Shown: positions 11,854 through 22,237, counted from the first letter of the stretch. The stretch is 64,000 bases of DNA from Amaurobius ferox (GCA_951213105.1 OX578138.1:91418914-91482913); one strand, 5' to 3'. Program-made: numbers and translations. Notes: generated from the letters alone by a model not told the origin.

Positions 11854-13443
11854 TAACACTTTCCAAAATAGTTGAAGAGTGTTTATGATTTTGGTCAGTC
11901 TGCCTATCGCACAATAACTGAGATAAAAATGACTTCAGCAAAATGGAGTTTTAGTATGGTGTTGAGACGGTATGTGAGACATATTGAAAACAAGATGAAT
12001 ATTATCACAAAATTAGTTTGGGATTTAACCCGGGTTGAAAAAATGAAAGTTATGCAATCCTTTGGGACTTCATTTTCTAAACATCTTTTAAGAAAAGCTA
12101 AAATTCACAAATTGCTTTGAAAATATTTGGGAAATATTTAAATTATCACATAGTTGTTGAGACGGTCTGTGAGACATATTGAAAACAAGATGAATATTAT
12201 CACCCAATTAGTTTCGGATTTAATCCGGGTTGAGAAAATGAAATACATTCAACCCTATGGAACTTTATTTTTCAAACACCTTTTAAGCAAAGTTAAAATT
12301 CACAAACTGCTTCGAAAATATTTGGGATATATTTAAATTATCACATAGTTGTTGAGACGGTCTGTGAGACATATGGTAAACAAAATAAATATTATCACAC
12401 AATTAGTTTCGGATTTAACCCGGGTTGAAAAGATGAAATACATTGAACCATATGGGACGTCATTTTTCAAACATCTTTTAAGCAAAGTTAAAATTCACAA
12501 ACTGCTTCGAAAATGTTTGGGAAATATTTAAATTATCACATAGTTGTTGAGATGGCCTGTGAGATATATGGAAAACAAAATGAATATTATTACCCAATTA
12601 GTTTCGGATTTAACCCGGGTTGAAAAAATGAAATACATTGAACCCTATAGGACTCCATGTTTCAAACATATTTTAAGCAAATTTAAAATTCACAAATTTC
12701 TTTGAAAATATTTGGTAAGTATTCAAATTATCACATAAAATGTGCAAAATATGTTAGGCAGTTTTTTTAAATAAAATTTGAAATAATAATTACACTCATA
12801 AATGAAGAGATTGCAAAATTAAATATATCATCATTTTTCCCCCGCTGTGTCAAGATCGTGATGTTTAAAAATTGTTTAAATTTATATTTTGTGTTGCCTC
12901 CGTCATAAATCAGATTTCTTTGCGTACTACATGTATATTTACATTCAATGCCAACACAATTCCAATATTTTTTAAGTTAAATTATCACTAAACTGATTAT
13001 TTCTACAATGAAGCTTAATTTTAACGCATAAAGAATGTAAACAAATCAAGCGATTCTAAGGTGAGTTGTACAAGAATTGCTGATTTTTTTTCTCGTAAAA
13101 TTATTTAGCTCTGGAGTCTGTGATATGAATGATATATTCATTTAAGTATATTCTTAAATAATATAAGTGATATGAATGAAATAAATATTCATTGATTTTA
13201 CATAGAAATCCAGACGATTTATATTTCCATGACTTTATTTGAATAAAGTTCATTTTGTGTAAAGAGCATTGTCCTTTTCGATGAAGTTTTAAGTTTTCAA
13301 ATATAATAAATTACAGTAGCACTGTAGTAATTTTAAAAATATCACCACTGAATGTATCACATTTTAGAGATGTTTAAATAAAATTTCATTTCAGTTAGAA
13401 AGTGTTTCATAATCAATGCTTTATGCATGATTGATTTTCCTTG
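11854..13443 (+). mobile_element. HINE (Helentron-like non-autonomous element), plus strand
   Basis: The 5' end TAACACTTTCCAAAATAGTT is followed by GAAGAGTGTTTATGA and a short, decayed GTCTGCC tract. The family core follows (GCACAATAACTG, TTGAGACGGT-TGTGAGAC, ATTATCAC-CAATTAGTTT, AACCCGGGTTGAAAA). The 3' end has the subterminal GAAAGTGTTTCATAATC and a hairpin (AATCAATGC/GCATGATT) before TTTTCCTTG. It has no transposase or RepHel coding, so it is non-autonomous. The core is expanded as a 195-bp tandem array (11961-12740). Confidence 0.8.
11961..12740 (+). repeat. 195-bp tandem array, four units inside a HINE
   Basis: GTTGAGACGG (or GTTGAGATGG) starts at 11961, 12156, 12351 and 12546, an exact 195-bp period. 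Each unit runs from the TGTGAGACATAT block through AACCCGGGTTGA to TTAAATTATCACATA. 195 is divisible by three, so related short frames of 60-82 codons appear in successive units. They are by-products of the repeat and not proteins. Confidence 0.95.
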
Positions 13444-13861
13444 CTTGAAAAGTTGGTGTTGTATAACTAATTAATAATAACTGGCAAAATTCGGAATTTC
13501 TAAATTTCACATTTTTATAAATTCCAAGTTATAAGTGGTTTATTTTCACACATATTAAACTTCATGCAACATTTATATATTTTAGCCTGTCCCCTTAAAG
13601 TAGCTTCTGAAGGGTTTATTTTCGTTCTTCTCCTGTTTAAAAATGCATAGTGCTTTCTATCATCAAATATACATACACTTGTCTTGGAAGAACGTGGTAA
13701 GTACGTGTTTTCTGTCTGAGATAAATATATTCATTATTCTTCTTCCTATGTATTTTATATATGAGGCGCATTACTTATTTATACAAAGCTCACGGATTTC
13801 AATTTTCTTTCTCTTAATCTTCGTTTCCTCGTGAGTAATTAAATATATCCGTCTCCTACAT
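13444..13861. other. AT-rich spacer
   Basis: No feature recognised between the HINE end and the palindromic element that follows. Confidence 0.4.
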
Positions 13862-14028
13862 TTACACTACAAGGTATAAAAAATATCTAGAAGAATCGAA
13901 AATTCGAATTTGAGTTTTCGATCGATTTACAATTTTTGAGCATCTTCGAATTCTAATCAAGCGTTTTAAGATGACGGGTATGTATGTGTGACAGCGTGTA
14001 CAGGTGAACGTATACAGGTGAAAGTATA

Positions 14029-14940
14029 ACGTGTCCTAAAAAGATTGAAAAACGCTTTAATTCTTTACCTGTTGGAGATAAGTGGGCAATAAACGTTGAA
14101 AGTAAGGTAGGAAATAAAGACAACGATACTGAAATAACCCTCCCATTAATTTTTAAAAAGTTACACCTTTTAAATTTTTGTATGACCCCCTTAGACAAGT
14201 TTGGTTAATCAGAATTGTTTCATTTTTAATGCAACAAGATCACTAAAAAAAACCGCATATCTGTATCTTTAAAATCAACTGAATTATGATAAAGGAAAAA
14301 ATCTGATTTATGCCACTTTTCCGTAATATGTGAAAGGCTGTTTCATCAGTGAAAATAGGTATCATACACAGATTGACGATGGAAATTGTTCAGATCAAAA
14401 ATGGGTTAATATGTGTCAAAATTTTTGATCACGAATGCATCTAAATAAATAATACATGCATCTATTAAAAATCCGTTAATGCATCGTGAGCCTACGCGGA
14501 ATTCGCAAAAATGTCTCCTATGTATAAAAATCAAAATTTTTTATCACAAATGGGTATCCTATGTATTTTCATCCAGTTTTATCGTTTTTTGGTATGTCAC
14601 AAATTCACGTTTCTAATTTGATATACCGCCCCCATTCAGAATGGTTCAATTTTCAATTAAATATAACTCGCTCATTTTAAAGATACAGATATGCGGTTTT
14701 TTGATGATCTCGTTGCATTAAAAATAAAATATTTCTGATTGTCCAATTTAGTCTAAGGAAGGGGGGGGGGGTCATATAAATATTTAAAAAGTGTTACTTT
14801 TTGAAAATTAATGGGTGGACTATTTCATTAACATAGTCTCATTTCCTACCTGGCTTTCAGCATTTTTGCAATTTACATTGCCCACTTATCTCCAACAGGT
14901 AAAGAATTAAAGCTCGTGTCAATCTTTTTGGGACACCCTG
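14029..14940. mobile_element. Family D foldback (mariner-like MITE)
   Basis: The ends are GTGTCCTAAAAAGATTGA on the left and its complement TCAATCTTTTTGGGACACC on the right. The inverted arms extend inward for several hundred bases: CTTTACCTGTTGGAGATAAG pairs with its complement near 14886, and the AACAAGATCACTAAAAAA block pairs near 14700. TA-rich flanks on both sides fit mariner-type insertion. It has no transposase frame. A run of 11 G lies at 14761-14771. Related copies are at 52479-53300 and 58373-62178. Confidence 0.8.
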
Positions 14941-15150
14941 TATATATGTGAAGTCGTATGTATGCATGTGGCTGTGGAAACGGATGTATGTATATCCAAC
15001 AGGTACTAAGTTCTGACCTTTAATATGATTTCAGAATATTTAGACCAAGATGTTGAAGATTTCAATCAAACAGAGTAATTCAGGAGGAAAATATTGGCTA
15101 AAATGTTGATTTTGACTTTAACTATGTTAAGCTTAATTCTCAAATGTGAT

Positions 15151-15565
15151 ACAACTCCAGTTGTGCCAACGGCCGTACCGTGCTGAAAGCACCCGTTCTC
15201 GTCAGATCACCGAAGTCAGGCAGCATCGGGCGCGGTTTGTACTTGGATGGGTGACCGCCTGGAAACACCGCGTGCTGTTGGCACATTTCGGGCGCGGTAG
15301 CTCGATGGTTTGCGCGCTGGATTATACGCTGCCACAACTGCCGCCGTGTTCATGCGGAGTACGATCACGTTAAACATGTGGGTCCGTAAGTCCTTCCGAG
15401 AGGTTGGTGGTAGAGAAAGGAGGGTACGGTCTCTGTGGATGCCTCCCCCACTGGGTTCCGGTCAAAATTGGGTGGCACTTCCCGGCCGTCCAAACAGTTA
15501 CCTTACACCTTTCTGGTAGGTCGGACGGTCTGGGTCTCAGCAACAACAACAACAACTCCAGTTGT
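15151..15565 (+). mobile_element. 5S rRNA-SINE-A chimera with 14-bp target duplication
   Basis: A 118-nt 5S rRNA sequence (15165-15282) is joined, after a short linker, to a shortened tRNA-like block (GGTAGCTCGATGGTTTGCGC) and then the complete SINE-A body (CCTTCCGAGAGGTTGGTGGT near 15390) and a (CAA)n tail. A perfect direct repeat, ACAACTCCAGTTGT, lies at 15151-15164, immediately before the 5S start, and at 15552-15565, immediately after the tail. The duplication encloses both parts, so they were inserted together as one RNA-derived unit of about 387 bp. This is the layout of 5S-headed SINEs (the SINE3 class). The downstream tRNA-like block has lost its B box, as if the 5S promoter replaced the tRNA promoter. 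Confidence 0.9.
15165..15282 (+). rRNA. 5S rRNA-derived sequence (SINE head)
   Basis: The sequence follows metazoan 5S rRNA from GCCAACGGCCGTACCG through GCTGAAAGCACCCGTTCTCG and the internal promoter (AGTCAGGCAGC; GGATGGGTGACCGCCTGG) to GTGCTGTTGGC. The two ends are complementary, as in helix I. A few changes from the usual metazoan sequence are visible: CAGGCAGC for TAAGCAGC, CGGTTTGTAC for CGGTTAGTAC and GGAAACACCGCGTG for GGGAATACCGGGTG. Its length is normal. It is enclosed by the SINE target duplication and lacks a terminator of four or more Ts right after helix I. It is therefore best read as a retroposed head and not a working ribosomal gene. Confidence 0.9.
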
Positions 15566-16052
15566 GTGTTCAGAATCGCTTATAATCAAATCCTGACTTC
15601 CAAGGGAAATCACGCGGAGTTTAAGAGGGCAAAGAACGAGCGCATTTATTTTATCTGATAATATATAACTTTCTCAGTATACAAAATCAAACAAAAGTCG
15701 GTGTTTCTTCTACTTTGAAAAGACTTCTACTTTAAAACACCTAAATAGATACTCATATGTATGGCAGTAATATACACAGCGCGATTATATTTCTTAGAAG
15801 TAACGCGAGCTACCCAACAAAATATGGTCTATATATTACCTGGTTACAATTGAGAACATTTTAGCCAATATTTTCCTCCTGAATTACTCTGTTTGATTGA
15901 AATCTTCAACATCTTGGTCTAAATATTCAGAAATCAAATTAAAGGTCAGAACTTAGTAGCGTGTCATCAAAATAACCGATCTAATCGATCGAAAACTCAA
16001 ATTCCGAATTTTCGATTCATCTAGATATGTTTTATAACTTATAGTGCAAATG

Positions 16053-16539
16053 CAGGAAAATGATATACACCAATCTGCCGAAACGTTGATTCCACCTCAG
16101 TTGTAGTAACCTCAAACTGTCTGGGCAGCACCTGATAGGTCCATCAAACCACAGCGCTAATAGGCTGTCAGTCAACAGGAAAATAATAATACAATGGAAA
16201 TTAAATATATGATAACAGGCCATCAAGGCCTCACAAGTTCTGTGAAAATGGCCTCTCAAGAATGTATGGAGAGATTTTTTTGAAGTTGGCTCTGTTATCA
16301 CTATTAGTGAATACTAGAATTCTTGTCGTTAAGCGGCTCCTGACCTATGATAGACGACTCTCAATGGACAAGTCAGTTCTAAACTTGTCATTCCTTTATC
16401 CAATAGACTGTGGTTTAGTGCTTTTTGACACACGTCATTAAATGACAGACGATGAGATGTACAGAAAGCACAAATCTCACTCATAACACGCCTTTCTTTA
16501 GAGAAGTGTTAGTCATCTATGACCAGTACCAAATTGTAA
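16053..16539. other. Unclassified, mixed composition
   Basis: This stretch is richer in GC than its surroundings. It has no SINE-A body blocks and no target duplication. No frame has a recognisable domain. Confidence 0.4.
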
Positions 16540-17030
16540 CAAGGAAGATCACTCATGCATAAAGCAATGTTTATGAAATATTTTTGCCAACCGTAATGCA
16601 ATGTTATTTAAAGACCTCTGAAATGCGATACATTCAGCGCTGATATATTTTAAATTATCACAGTACTACAGAATTTTTTTATATTTGGAATCTAAAAACT
16701 TCATGGAAGAAAATAAACTTTATTCAAATGACATCATCGAAATATAAATCGTCTGGGTGTCTATATAAAAGTAATGAATATTTCATTCATATCACTTATA
16801 TGCCTGACTCCAGAGCGAAATAGTTGGGCTTGAAAAAAATTCAGCAATTCTTATACAACTCATAATCACTTGTTTGCATTCTGCATCCTTTTAAATCGGA
16901 CTTCGTTGCAGAAATAATCAGAGTTTGATGATCAGTTAAACTCGAACAAATTGTAATTGCGTTTGTGCAGAATATATATGCACGGGAAATACTAAAAAAT
17001 AAAACGGTTTTAGGATGGATGCATTACTAA
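16540..17030 (-). mobile_element. HINE 3' fragment, minus strand
   Basis: It begins with CAAGGAAGATCACTCATGCA, the complement of the family 3' hairpin end. It continues through the AAATGCGATACATTCAGCG and ACAGTACTACAG blocks to the TAAAACGGTTTTAGGATGGATGC block, then stops. The 5' half with the microsatellite is missing. Confidence 0.7.
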
Positions 17031-17899
17031 ATATAAATTTAAAAATACTAAATATGAAGTATCACATCTGTATCACTACACTGATTACACATAACTTTAA
17101 GCTGTATCGTAAAACAATTTTGGTGGAAAATAACAAAAAAAAATTTAGTTATGCGTTATCTGTGAATCAATATATGCGACGTACACAAGTATGTGCTTTA
17201 GTCCAGTAGAATGGCTACAAATGATATATCTAAACGTTTCATCTTCTATAACTTCGTCTGATCGATTTGGGAGAAATTAACTGCATTATAATAACCTATT
17301 AAAATAGTACAATTACCCCAACCCCTAAATATTTTCAAAACATATCAAATAAAATGTATTGAAACATATCCATGCATACCTTGTACGTTTGTCACTCCCA
17401 AAATACATCAACTATTTTCGATTATAATATGCGGTAAGGGTAATGTTTAAATCAATCTGTAACGGATAATAAACTTACTATTTCTTTTATATCTATTCTG
17501 TAGGACTTATTGGTTGAAATGTATAAATAAATGATATCCGATTCCGTATATTGTATTTTTACTTTCCCTTTTATATTAATAGGATGTATAGAAGATAAGT
17601 ATTGTGTCAAAGTCAAAAAAATGAATTGAAGCACAAGCACAAAGTTCTGGAAACAGTACGTAACTCGTGAAGTTCTCAGCCAACCTACAAAATTCGAGAA
17701 GTTTCCAGAACTTCCTAATTACCCTATCCCTTCAGGAAGGTTTGTCGCTCTGAGTCGAAAGAAAAACCTAATTCGCTAAAATTCGACAAATTTGCCGGCA
17801 ATGACAAGTGATCCAGACCTTCAATTTATAATATTTGTTTTTTGCCGAGTATTTGTAACATTATGATGTCACTTCCGTTGCATACATCCGTTTCATCCA
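17031..17899. other. AT-rich intergenic stretch
   Basis: Nothing recognised. A moderately GC-containing patch at 17640-17800 precedes the next element. Confidence 0.4.
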
Positions 17900-18545
17900 G
17901 TCACATTTCTTCCATGGTTCACTTGGTACCCCACGCCCTAAAATGTTACAGAGTCCACGTCGACGATAAGAGTTTGTAATTCCGTTCCGATAGCTTGAGC
18001 GGCAGAACGTCGGCTGGCCAGTAAAAAGACCAATGGCTCGATTCCCGGTTGGAGCAGCAAGATCCTTTACAATTGCGAAGAGCAAATCAACCATGTAGGT
18101 TATCGCATGGATGTTGGAGATCGGAAAGTTACTCTAGTACGACTAGCATGAATTTAGTGAATTCTGGCATATTATCGCTGATTTCAAATCGGGAGGACAA
18201 CGACCACGGAAGAGGCTAACCTGGAAGGTAAATGTAGCAACAGGGGTCTAACCTTAGGTAAAAATATCAGGAAGTGGTAAGTCATATATCGTCAGCTGCA
18301 GATTAATCTGATATTAGAGGGTGAACAATACACAGACCATTTCGACTCTAAGAGTTTGCGATTCCGTTCCAGCAGCTCAAAGGTAGAGCTTCGGTTGGCC
18401 CGTACGAAAATCCGTAGTTCGAGTCCCAGTTGGGGCAGCAAGCTTCTTTAAAATGTTTTACACAGTACAGTTTTCCGGACGTCCAAATTGCCGCTCTATG
18501 TCCTCGGATGAGATGGACGATCTGGGTCTTCAGCACAATACAGTT
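17900..18545 (+). mobile_element. Element with two tRNA-like modules (plus copy)
   Basis: Two tRNA-like modules start near 17985 and 18365, 380 bp apart in the same orientation. Each begins ATTCCGTTCC. The first has an A-box-like TAGCTTGAGCGG and a B box GGCTCGATTCC. The second has CAGCTCAAAGGTAGAGC and AGTTCGAGTCC. Each ends in a similar GGAGCAGCAAG or GGGGCAGCAAG. The spacer between them matches the spacer of a minus-strand copy at 57520-58075 over its whole length, so the two modules and the spacer form one element. The stretch after the second module (TTTTCCGGACGTCC then GGACGATCTGGGTCTTCA) resembles the SINE-A tail, suggesting the same LINE partner. Neither module folds into a functional tRNA, because the acceptor arms do not pair. 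Confidence 0.75.
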
Positions 18546-18814
18546 TTCGATTGCAATACTTATCTAGCACTTGTTTATTTTTTCATAGCACTCTTTGTAG
18601 AATTGTTGAATGTGATTAATGATAACAAAATAAGGATGTCAAATGTCAATGAGCGTAAGAACGTTATTATAATTTCTAAATGTCTTTATTTTGCATAGTT
18701 ATGAATAGATTCAAAATTATTGTATTATATGAATAGTGAACTTAAGTTTGAAGAAGAAGCTCAGACCCATACTCATCGTTGTATTATATTAATATGATTT
18801 TATATCCATTTATT

Positions 18815-19730
18815 ACTTTCCTTATATACATAATGTATAAGGAAAGTATTGTGACGGGGTCGAAAATTTGAATTCGAGTTTTCGACGGGAGAGCACGTTT
18901 CAAGCATCCCTGATCACGAATCCAGCATTTTCGAAGTGATGTATGTGTGTGTGTGTGTGTCAGTGAGACTTTGGAGACGATAACTGACGAACGAATGGAC
19001 CGATTTAAACCAAATTTGGTACAAAAATCACAATCCGTAAACACTGGAAGTCTACTGTTTTTATACGTAATCGAATGTTCAGAACCTTCCTAAATTTTCG
19101 AATAAAATTTGGAAAAAATCATCAAAAAATCAAAACCGCTAATAAAGTTACGCAAATAGACATTGCTTATGTAATTTTTCATTAGAAAACGATTGACACA
19201 AATTTAAGAACGCTAACATGAACCGTTCTCGATATATTGTACATTTAAAAAAAAATTATCAAAAAGTCTTATAAAATAAAGAAAAATATATTTACTATTG
19301 AGAAACATGTTCACTTTTCATATGTAATACTATGCAATAAATTGGGTGACATCATTCTCGTGGATCTAGCTCGTTCCATTTATGAGAAAAGATACTTCGA
19401 GTAATACTTTTGTATTTGAACGCCAATAGTCATTTATCTGCTATAAGAATAGCTTATTTCTCCGTCAGTAAAGCTTGACGAGATTTTGGCGACGAATTTG
19501 GTGGAATGTCGCCCACTTGGCGACATTTTGAACTGTTGTCAAATTAACGAAAATCTCGCCAAATGGATGAAAATGAAGCTAAATCAATGAAAATTACGAA
19601 TAATTGTCGAAAATTTAATATCTTAAAAAGAATATAAGCATCTACTATAAGAAAAACCTATTTTTTTACAGTAAAAGTATTAAATTCATTACATTATATA
19701 AGAAAAGTCATGTGTTGCCCACATCAGATT
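18815..19730 (+). mobile_element. Family C element, full-length, plus strand
   Basis: The 5' tip is a palindrome: CTTTCCTTATA and TATAAGGAAAG flanking a 9-10-nt loop (18816-18847). It is followed by TATTGTGACGGGGTCGAAAA, ATTCGAGTTTTCGACGGG, AAGCATCCCTGATCACGA, a (GT)n tract (18939-18960) and ACGATAACTGACGAACGAAT with GACCGATTT. Further in are CTAACATGAACCGTTCTCG and a region of repeated GGCGA/TCGCC motifs (19480-19570). The 3' end is TATATAAGAAAAGTCATGTG to ACATCAGAT, so CTTTCCTTATAT-like sequence recurs inverted near the 3' end. It has no coding capacity. Copies are at 39109-40062 and 61096-61979, with fragments at 9.3, 11.0 and 28.8 kb. Confidence 0.8.
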
Positions 19731-21690
19731 CTTTATTATTCAAATCAAAAAATAATAATTAAAATTTGCAGACAGATTTAATTTAATTGCGTTTCTGAGC
19801 AATATGATATAAGATAAAATCTTCCTCATAAACTGTAAAATTAAATAACCATTTTTAAAACTTTAAAACAAAGTTGAAAAGTGTTTATGACTTTGTCAAT
19901 TCTGTCTGCCTGTCTGACCGTTAGCACGATAACTGCCGTAAAAATGACTTAATCAAAATGAAATTTTAGTATGTTGTTCCGACGGTCTGTAAGACCTATG
20001 GTAATATAAATCAATAATATCACCCAGTTAGTTTTGAATTGAACCCGGATTGAAAAAATGAAATACATTGAGCCCTATAGGACCTAGTTTCTCAAACATT
20101 GTTTAAGCGGATTTAAAATTTACAAATTGCTTCGAAAATTTTAGGTAATATTCAAATTGTTCCATAAAATATATAAAAAAAAATTTAGCGAAATATATTC
20201 AGTAGTTTTTAAATAAAAAATAAAATATTAATAACGTCTCTTATATGAAGCGATCACGTGACCATGATATGAAAATGTCACGTGACGCACTTAATAATGA
20301 TATATGGCATCCATCTTGTCTCAAAATCGTGATTTTAAAAATCCGTCCTAAAATCACTTTGTTTTTGCATAAATTCTGTGTATCTACATACTGAAACAAC
20401 GCAATTACAATATATTTGAGTTTAAATGCTCATCCAAATTTGATTATTTCTACAACGAAGCCTATTTTTCACCTATGTAAAATATAAGCAGCAAAATATG
20501 TGGAATGAGTTTTATTAAAATTGTTGTATTTCTTTAACACAAAATCATTTAGTTCATGCAGTCTGCATAGCTGATATGAATCAAATATTCACTGATTTTA
20601 CAAACAGAAGGACAATTTTTTTTGATGAAGTTTTACGCATAGAGTTCAATTACGTGTAACTCCAAGGTCTTAATTTTTAAATAAAATAAATTATTATAAT
20701 ATGCTGATGAATGACATGAGTTGGAAAATGTTATGAATGAAATGTTGTTTTTATAGAGAGATCCAGGCGTGTTATTTTTTCTATGACGTCATTTGAATGA
20801 ATTTCAGTTGTTTTCGAGGAAGTTTTCAAATATAATAAATTATCGTAGTATTATGATAGTTTTAAAAGTATTTCCGAGAAATGTATCGCATTTTAGAGAT
20901 GTTTAAACCAGGCAATTTATAATTCAATGACGTTATTTTAATGAAGTTCATTTTTTTCGATGAAGGTTTAAGTTTTCAAATATAATAAATTAATGTAGTA
21001 TTGTGATAAGTTTTAAAATATTACCGAGGAATGTATTGCAGTTTAGACATGTTTAAATAAAATTGCATTGAATTTGGAAAGTGTTTTATAATCAATGCTT
21101 TAAGCATGATTGATCTTTCTTGTTGTTTCTTTACACTTTTCAGTGTTCAGTAAAATCTTGTAAAACATAAACCATGGAGATAGATATCTCATTTAAATCA
21201 TGTTTGAAACAATTCATGTTTTCAGAAAGTGACTAATTTGAGCAAAAAATCTCCCATCAAACTCAGATATAAGGTTTTAATTCACTTTTAAACAATTTCC
21301 AAGCTTTTCGTTTGGATAAACCACGGAGTTAGACAGTTGAACTCCTGGGAAAAAGTTTCGTTTTTCATTAATACCTCGACAACCTCTGGTCTTAGAAACT
21401 TGGTACTTGAAACTTGGGCTAAATTTATGGGGGCTGTTTCAAAGCTGTCCACGAAATTTCAAATTCAGTTCAGTCGTTCTCCCGTGGTGATGAGACAAAC
21501 GAAAATTTCGTTTTTTACTAATATCTCGAGAACTACTGGTCGTAGAAACTCCAAACATGGACTAAATTTTAAGTAAGACTATTTCCAGGCTACCCACAAA
21601 ATTTCATCAAATTCAGTTCAGCCGTTCTCCTGTGATGATTGGACAAACAGACAGACAGACAGATTTTCAATTTTATTTGTATAGATAATA
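19731..21690 (+). mobile_element. Family E element, interrupted by a HINE
   Basis: 19740-19855 and 21123-21690 together match, in the same order, the uninterrupted copy at 26400-27105 (GCGTT-CTGAGCAA, AAATCTTCCT-ATAAA, ACCATGGAGATAGAT, CTCCCATCAAACTC). The end is a 147-bp block present twice (AGTTTCGTTTTTCATTAATA and AATTTCGTTTTTTACTAATA), each closing with CAG(C/T)CGTTCTCC-GTGATGA. Then come (GACA)n and CAATTTTATTTGTATAGAT. That terminal motif is typical of 3' ends of some arthropod non-LTR elements, but no reverse transcriptase is present, so the class is uncertain. Confidence 0.6.
19856..21122 (+). mobile_element. HINE inside family E, plus strand
   Basis: The 5' end is near TTTTTAAAACTTTAAAACAA, then GTTGAAAAGTGTTTATGACT, GTCTGCCTGTCTGACCG, GCACGATAACTGCCG and the family core. 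The 3' end has GGAAAGTGTTTTATAATC, a hairpin (AATCAATGC/GCATGATT) and TCTTTCTTG. Comparison with the empty family E copy near 26515 puts the insertion between two Ts, with no visible target duplication beyond a single T. Confidence 0.85.
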
Positions 21691-21771
21691 CACTAACGTG
21701 CTATACATGAATCGGTAGAAACGTTTTGAAAGTTCCAGTTTGTACTAACAACACGTGATTGATTTTTTTAC

Positions 21772-21863
21772 ATTCTCCATTAGGAAAGCATTCTCTATTA
21801 TTATCGCATTCTCCATTATAATTGCATTCTTCATAATAATTGCATTCTCCATTATAATAGCAG
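21772..21863. repeat. ~18-bp minisatellite, about five units
   Basis: The unit GCATTCTCCATTATAATT repeats with small changes. A minus-strand frame through it reads a Cys-containing six-residue repeat, a by-product of the 18-bp period. Confidence 0.75.
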
Positions 21864-21961
21864 ATTAGTGATGTCACGCCGTCCAGTAGTTCAAGACAAA
21901 TTTGGCACATTAAAAGCTTGAGACCAGCTGGATAGGTGGATTTTCGTGTGTTTCGTACGAA

Positions 21962-22062
21962 GATTTGCTGATGCGAGTAGCAGTATCAACCGATGCACTT
22001 AGTCAACAGGTTGATTTGCTGATGCGAGTAGCAGTATCAACCGATGCACTTAGTCAACAGGT
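21962..22062 (+). repeat. Perfect 51-bp tandem duplication
   Basis: GATTTGCTGATGCGAGTAGC begins at 21962 and 22013, and the two 51-bp units are identical to AGTCAACAGGT. The perfect match implies a recent event. Confidence 0.95.
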
Positions 22063-22211
22063 GATCTTACTGTCGCACAGACTTCCCGTCTCTAATGGCA
22101 TTCTGTTGCACTTGACCAACAATGTATCATTGGTAACAGCTGATCAGTGTGATCGTACCAATGGTAGAATGACAGCCAATTAGGTGGATTACTGTTGAAA
22201 GGTCAACATAA

Positions 22212-22237
22212 ATTACGTTATATAGCTATAACGTAAT
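22212..22237. repeat. Perfect short palindrome
   Basis: ATTACGTTATA and its exact complement TATAACGTAAT flank a 4-nt centre (TAGC). It is a possible hairpin or cruciform; no terminator-like T run follows. Confidence 0.9.

Larger units (their letters stand above)
13862..16052. mobile_element. Palindromic element distantly like family C, split by two insertions
   Basis: Outer inverted arms lie at about 13868-13930 and 15975-16045 (ATCTAGA-GAATCGAAAA, TTGAGTTTTCGATCGAT). Inner arms of about 110 bp lie at 15004-15113 and 15852-15960 (ACTAAGTTCTGACCTTTAAT through GGAGGAAAATATTGGCTAAA). The left side is interrupted by the foldback element D (14029-14940). The centre carries the 5S-SINE chimera (15165-15551). 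The order TCGAGTTTTCGAC-like block, CATC block and TGTATGTGTG resembles the start of family C. Confidence 0.6.

Noticed and set aside
11872..12531. Three related frames of 60-82 codons
   Set aside because: They are by-products of a 195-bp tandem repeat whose period is a multiple of three.
15165..15282. A free-standing functional 5S gene
   Set aside because: It is enclosed with the SINE body by one target duplication and lacks an immediate T-run terminator. It is better explained as a retroposed head.
17985..18060. Functional tRNA genes at the tRNA-like modules (17985, 18365, 57553, 57944)
   Set aside because: A- and B-box motifs are present but acceptor arms do not pair. The modules occur twice in a repeated element.
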